Assembly (NCBI GenBank): GCA_003117195.1
Contig: BDSI01000009.1
Span: 620,001-684,000 of the forward strand
Reading direction: 5' to 3'
Source: Eudorina sp. 2006-703-Eu-15
Taxonomy: Eukaryota > Chlorophyta > Chlorophyceae > Chlamydomonadales > Volvocaceae
Length of the DNA stretch: 64,000 nt
Under the pieces are notes generated by a model, which worked only from the letters and a program-made list of their open reading frames with translations, made no database searches and had not been told where the DNA came from. The position numbers were made by a program, and so were the translations under genes. This document shows positions 59,605-64,000 of the stretch, piece after piece (position 1 is the stretch's first letter; every line of letters begins with the position of its first letter).

Positions 59605-62517
59605 GAGGGCGATTTGGGCGCGCCGGCGGCGTTCGGGTTGCAGCCGCTGACCGCCGGGGGGTTATACGTTCCGCCGCTCCTCATCGGTGTACTTGTGTGG
59701 TGACACGGTGCGGCTCAGCAGGTTTATGAGTCGCTCGCTAGCGATGAGATCTGGAGGGCCCGTCGCGCACCTGGGTTCGTATCGAAGTCGCCATCGTCGG
59801 TTCACCAACCCCCTTGAAGAGCGGCAGACGGCCGCCTATAGGCACCGTCACAGCTGCAGCGCGCAGTGCGCCTTGTGGCCGGGGCAGCGAATGCAACGGA
59901 GCGTTGCCGACGATCCGTCAGCGAGTCTCTGTCAGCGCGCGCGCGTGCAGTTTTCCGCGCGACCATAGCTGCTGTGTAGGTAGTCGGCTTGTCCCCGGGC
60001 GCGGCGCAGAGGCAACATATTTGCGGGCAGCGCGCTCGAGCTCTGCGGGCAGCGCGCTCGAGCTCGAGCTGCTGGGCGAGGTCCAACAAGCTCAAGACTG
60101 TGCTGCGGGTGGTGATGATGGGGGCTCAACACACCTTCATCATGTCTTGCTAAATCCTTCGCTGACGGTGTGGCGTGTGCCCTGTGCAGAAGGAACTGAC
60201 GATTTGGGGGCATGTCTGGAGGGCTGCTGCCCAGTGGTGAGCGTTCCGGTCGAAGAGCCGAAGGGCGAGGGGCAAATTTGTCGTAATACTTAGGAGGGCG
60301 TGCGCCGTACAGGTGTTATGGCATGCACGGGGTAGGTGTCACTCGGGGGTGTGACCCGCAGTCCAAGCAAGCAAGTTTGTGCATGCACGCTGTGAGGTAC
60401 ATCCCGCCGGCGGTGCACGGCACGTGGCGAACTTGCCGTACGGGGGCAGGGTCAAGGGTGGGGCGGCGACCACCTCGCTGGCTGTCGCTGGCTTCGCAAA
60501 GGGCTGGATTGGCGGGGTGTTCTGGGCTCTCTCGCAGACAGGGGTCAACGCAGCCTGCGGCAGGTGTTGTCCGGCGTTGCGCGGCCGCTGGTGCACTTCA
60601 TTACGCTTCATTTTTGCAGCGATGGTGTTGGTGTTGACATTACGCGTTTGATGGCGCTTGCTTCTGCGCTTGCTTCTGCTTAAGGACTTCGTCTTACAAC
60701 GACGGTTGGTGTTGGCCGCAGGGGTCGCGGCGCGTCGCCGTGTCAGACATAGCGCACGAGGCAGTCACAGGACACATGGTGCTGATCCCTCATCTCTTGT
60801 TCAGTCCTTCAGAAAGTCTAAGCGGTTAAAAGTTAGATACACTTGCCGTTTGTCACCTTTTGTCACCTCGTGCTCAGATCCACGTCAGTACATGTGGCCG
60901 CCGGCCCGGCCGCGCTAGCTCTACACTGGGACCGTGTGCGTGCGGTAATCGGTGCCAAGGCAGTGCGTGTCATAGAAGGGCCGCACTCGCATGTATAATG
61001 ATGAATGAATGAATGAATGAATGAATGAATGAATGAACGCATTTATTATGTCGGATTATGTACGGGACGGGCTGCCGCGCTATGCAATGCCCTGCAGTAT
61101 ACTCTCCTGCTATTTCTTGCTTTCTGAGTTCGGCTTGCAGGGGCTTGCACGCGTTCCTCGTAGGGACCCAGCTGCGATCCCCTCTAATCAGCGGGCAACG
61201 CAGTTGAACTTTTCCTGAATGGGCGAAACGAGCATGTCTGGGGTGGGCTGGGCTGGGAAACTGGGAATCCTTCGTGGCCGTCTGCCGTACAGACTTCAGA
61301 GCTGCTCTTGGACCGAGTGTGTGCGTGTGTGTGTCTCCACGCCTGTCCACATCCTTATCATCCCTCGATACCCTGCCAGCAAGATGTCTCGCCGCTTCCG
61401 TGCTTCGTTGATTTCAACGCGTTCTTACGGAGACACTGGGAGGCAGGACCCTGCAGGACATACCCAAGGGCACCGACCTTTCTCCAATACAGCTGACCCA
61501 AAACCCTTCACTATGCACAGCAGTGCAAAGCTCCAGGGGCAACCTCGAAACACCTACCCACATCGGCTCGCCTTTCGAAAGGAAGGGCGTAACGGCGCCG
61601 TGCGGCAACCACGCAATCAGGACGCCCGCAGTTGAAGTTACGAAATGTTATGCCCCATCACAAATTCGACTGCACGGCAGGGCTACCTGCCCTCTTTAAA
61701 CATTAGACATTTAGACTGCTTTCCGTGCTACAAGTACGGCAGTGGCATCACGTCAGGAATTTGGATGTGCGTAGTTCGTTGGGGTGATGTTTTCACATTA
61801 TATCAGTTGCGTTTATTCTTCGCGGAACGGATGCACCCACAGATGCCCCCATACACAATATCTCGTTGCGCGTTGATAGTGTATCCCACATCGTAAACGT
61901 GCCCGACGCAAGATGCAAACTAAATTACAGTTTGTAGATAGGCAGCTTAGCCGATCTGATGACCTCTAGCTTCTTCCTTGAGCTTGTGCGGGCGGCATGA
62001 ATGCACGCCATGCCCGCTCTTGCAATATTTGACATGCATTTGTTGTGTAAATAAAGACTTGAGCGAGCTTGGCCCAAGCTGGAGAGATGAGAAGGAACCA
62101 GGACGACCTGCTCCACCGCTTGACGCGCACCGGTCCGTACGTCGCAGCGATTAAGTCCTTTACGATATGGACAGTGGCGTGGATGTACTTGAAGAGGTGC
62201 GTCAGTCCCTGTGCTTGGGAGTTCTGTTGAGGCAAAGTCCGAGGGTCTAGGCGTGGAAGTTTCCTGGTTGTTTTAAACCAATACATAGTGAGGGGTGTTT
62301 GCATAATATTTTTGTGCACCGTGCGCTTTTTCTTTCCCGACCCGAAAGCTGAATCGTTCTGGCGTCTAGCCTTACAGCTGATGACTTGAGTGAGGACATA
62401 AAAGCGGGGCACATTTCTGTCTGGGAGCTCACCTAGGACGTCTTTTGTGTCAAAACTCCGCAACTAGCGTGGCTTGCGCCGGCGGACTCCGTTTGCGGGC
62501 TCGGCAAGCGCAGTGGG
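59605..62517. other. 2.9-kb stretch without a supported gene
   Basis: Follows the hydrolase stop. It contains a tandem duplication at 60022-60063, a (TGAA)n tract at 61000-61036, and an AT-richer part from 61600 on. A TGTAAATAAAG at 62046-62056 could be a plus-strand poly(A) signal. No exon chain recognised. Confidence 0.4.
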
Positions 62518-63616
62518 ATGCGTTCATTTCCGTCACGAAAACTAGGCTGCGGGTTGGTCAACCTCGGGGCGCACACCTTCTCTTGGACGTGAGTGGGGGT
62601 TTTGCTTCTTCACTGTGGTGGTGGTACCGCAGCCATCCCAGTGCCCCACTCAATCAAGTCTACAGCTAATGTGGCAGCAGTACCCCGGCAGTGTTTGCAA
62701 TCTCCCCGCGACCAGTTAGGGTTGGTACCGTCCAGGCGCTGGCACCGCAGTCTGCGGAATTCCGTGGTGGTGTTGCGGGGAAAGGCTGCAACCAACTGCT
62801 TCTGTGCGCTGACTCTTGCTCCTGCCTCCTACCCTTTGGCCAGGGTTGCAGACCAGGTGATGTGCACGGCGGAGGTTGACCGGTACCATGGTCACTTGAC
62901 ATTTCTTCGCGCTCTACTCCCTGAGTACCCATGCCCACCGCCGGACCAGCTGCTGGGTGTCGCTTTCAAAGGACTGGCCTACTTTGCGATGCGCCCACTG
63001 GTCGCAATATGGTGCCACGTTCTCATAGCCCTGAATGGCTTCGAGGAGCAGGCGATGTCCATGGTCTGCCTCACCAACATGATCTTCACCCTCTCATCGG
63101 TCCTGGTTCTGAGCCGCCGTGCTCGGTTGATGACGCGCCGCCTTTTCCTCTTGGCGCCGATCTTCATCCATCATGTACTCTCAACGCTTCCGTTGCTGAA
63201 TCTACGGCACGGGGGCGTTCCTTCTTTGCTGGCGCGCCAAGTCCCCCATCGCCCGATTTTCGTGCTGTACTTCGCGCTGACGGGGGTAAGGATTCGGGTG
63301 GTGAAACGAAGATAACGAAGTTGTATGAGAAGAGCATGTCGCCAGATCCGATGCAGCACGTCCGCAGGCACTCTGAAGGGAGGCACCCGATCGCACGACT
63401 TGTGAGTACTGCCCGCCGCGCTTCCTCTGGTCCCTGCAGGCGAGCTGGTGGGAGGTGGCTGCGGCCGCCGCGGTGGCACTGGGCTCTACTGTGGCGACGA
63501 CAGTGCTGCTGCTGAGGGCTGGCGTACCCATTCACTACGAACCGTTCCGTGTTTGTGTGCATGTGAGATGGGGTTATGGCTGTCTGTTGGACAATGGGGA
63601 TAAGGGGCACGGTTGA
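62518..63616 (+). CDS. putative multi-pass membrane protein, family not recognised
   Basis: A three-exon model, 62518-62588, 62844-63285 and 63440-63616, closes in frame to 229 aa. The middle exon encodes strongly hydrophobic stretches (LVAIWCHVLIALNGF, AMSMVCLTNMIFTLSSVLVL, LFLLAPIFIHHVLSTLPLL) and the last exon another ([20 protein letters not shown]). Splice sites look good: AC|GTGAGT, GGCCAG|G, GGG|GTAAGG, CTGCAG|G. I do not recognise the family. The first exon is the weakest part and upstream exons may be missing. The hydrophobic exons are convincing as coding because the alternative frames give no coherent membrane pattern. It lies downstream of the hydrolase gene on the same strand, 2.9 kb away. 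Confidence 0.4.
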
Positions 63617-64000
63617 TATATTAGTGGACGGAGAGGGCTGCGCTGGCAACCGGGACAACGATCAGATTACATCGTACATGCCAGTAATTGTAGCATACTC
63701 GGAAACGCCGTAGAGCTTGGGGGTAAAGATGCATTAGGATAAAGGCCAAGTCATTATGCAGCTTGTGTCCTCGGTCTATTTACGTTGCCGGCCACAGGTT
63801 GGTGACGACGATCACTTGTCCCGCATTGGTCGACCGTGGTTTCCAGAAAGTGACGCAGCGACCTTGGTCTAGGTTACAGCTTCACAAAGCGCTGCGCGCC
63901 ACCGCATTGCATAGGTTGTTGGCAACCCTGCCACGGGCTCCCTGGGCGTGCATTGACGCGCATGTGCTTGCTGTGGCCATTCCCGCAGATCACGCTGGCC
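63617..64000. other. window end, nothing recognised
   Basis: 384 bases of mixed composition after the putative membrane gene. No splice chain, repeat or RNA gene seen. Confidence 0.4.

Noticed and set aside
59814..60293. 160-codon plus-strand frame after the hydrolase gene
   Set aside because: No domain, no splice partners, composition like surrounding non-coding DNA.

Overview
The window looks like nuclear DNA of a volvocine-type green alga (Chlamydomonas/Volvox relatives). The evidence is very high GC, intron-dense genes with GT/GC-AG junctions, GC-rich codon choice, Ala/Gly/Gln homopolymer tracts in proteins, and many CA, CTG and G-rich microsatellites in introns. This is inference from style and gene content; the species is not identified. 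There are no bacterial operons or phage genes.

Seven genes are supported, six of them by spliced models whose exons join in one continuous frame. Left to right: (1) a STAND/NLR-like NACHT protein with an N-terminal TIR-like module and C-terminal WD40 repeats, minus strand, 10486 down to 250 and running off the left edge; (2) a TMEM50 family membrane protein, plus, 11617-13544, 4 exons, 159 aa; (3) an AMT1-type ammonium transporter, minus, 27449-20133, 16 exons, 560 aa; (4) a UBE3B/UPL7-type HECT ubiquitin ligase with an N-terminal IQ motif, plus, 28011-44221, 26 exons, 1325 aa; (5) a DEAD-box RNA helicase, minus, 54543-46851, 11 exons, 583 aa; (6) S-formylglutathione hydrolase, plus, 56052-59604, 7 exons, 292 aa; (7) a tentative multi-pass membrane protein, plus, 62518-63616. 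The first six form three head-to-head pairs, each with a short shared 5' region (about 1.1, 0.56 and 1.5 kb), separated by convergent gaps rich in repeats.

The genes do not form a pathway: ammonium uptake, ubiquitin ligation, RNA remodelling, formaldehyde detoxification and a putative innate-immunity-like sensor sit side by side. The most unusual material lies in introns. At least two short dispersed sequence modules recur in sense orientation, mostly 20-110 nt upstream of 3' splice sites, which suggests introner-like elements. G-rich satellites start at, or a few bases from, 5' splice sites. A 12-bp palindrome, GACCCATGGGTC, recurs five times in coding and non-coding DNA. The NACHT gene also carries one in-frame TAG in an otherwise closed reading frame.
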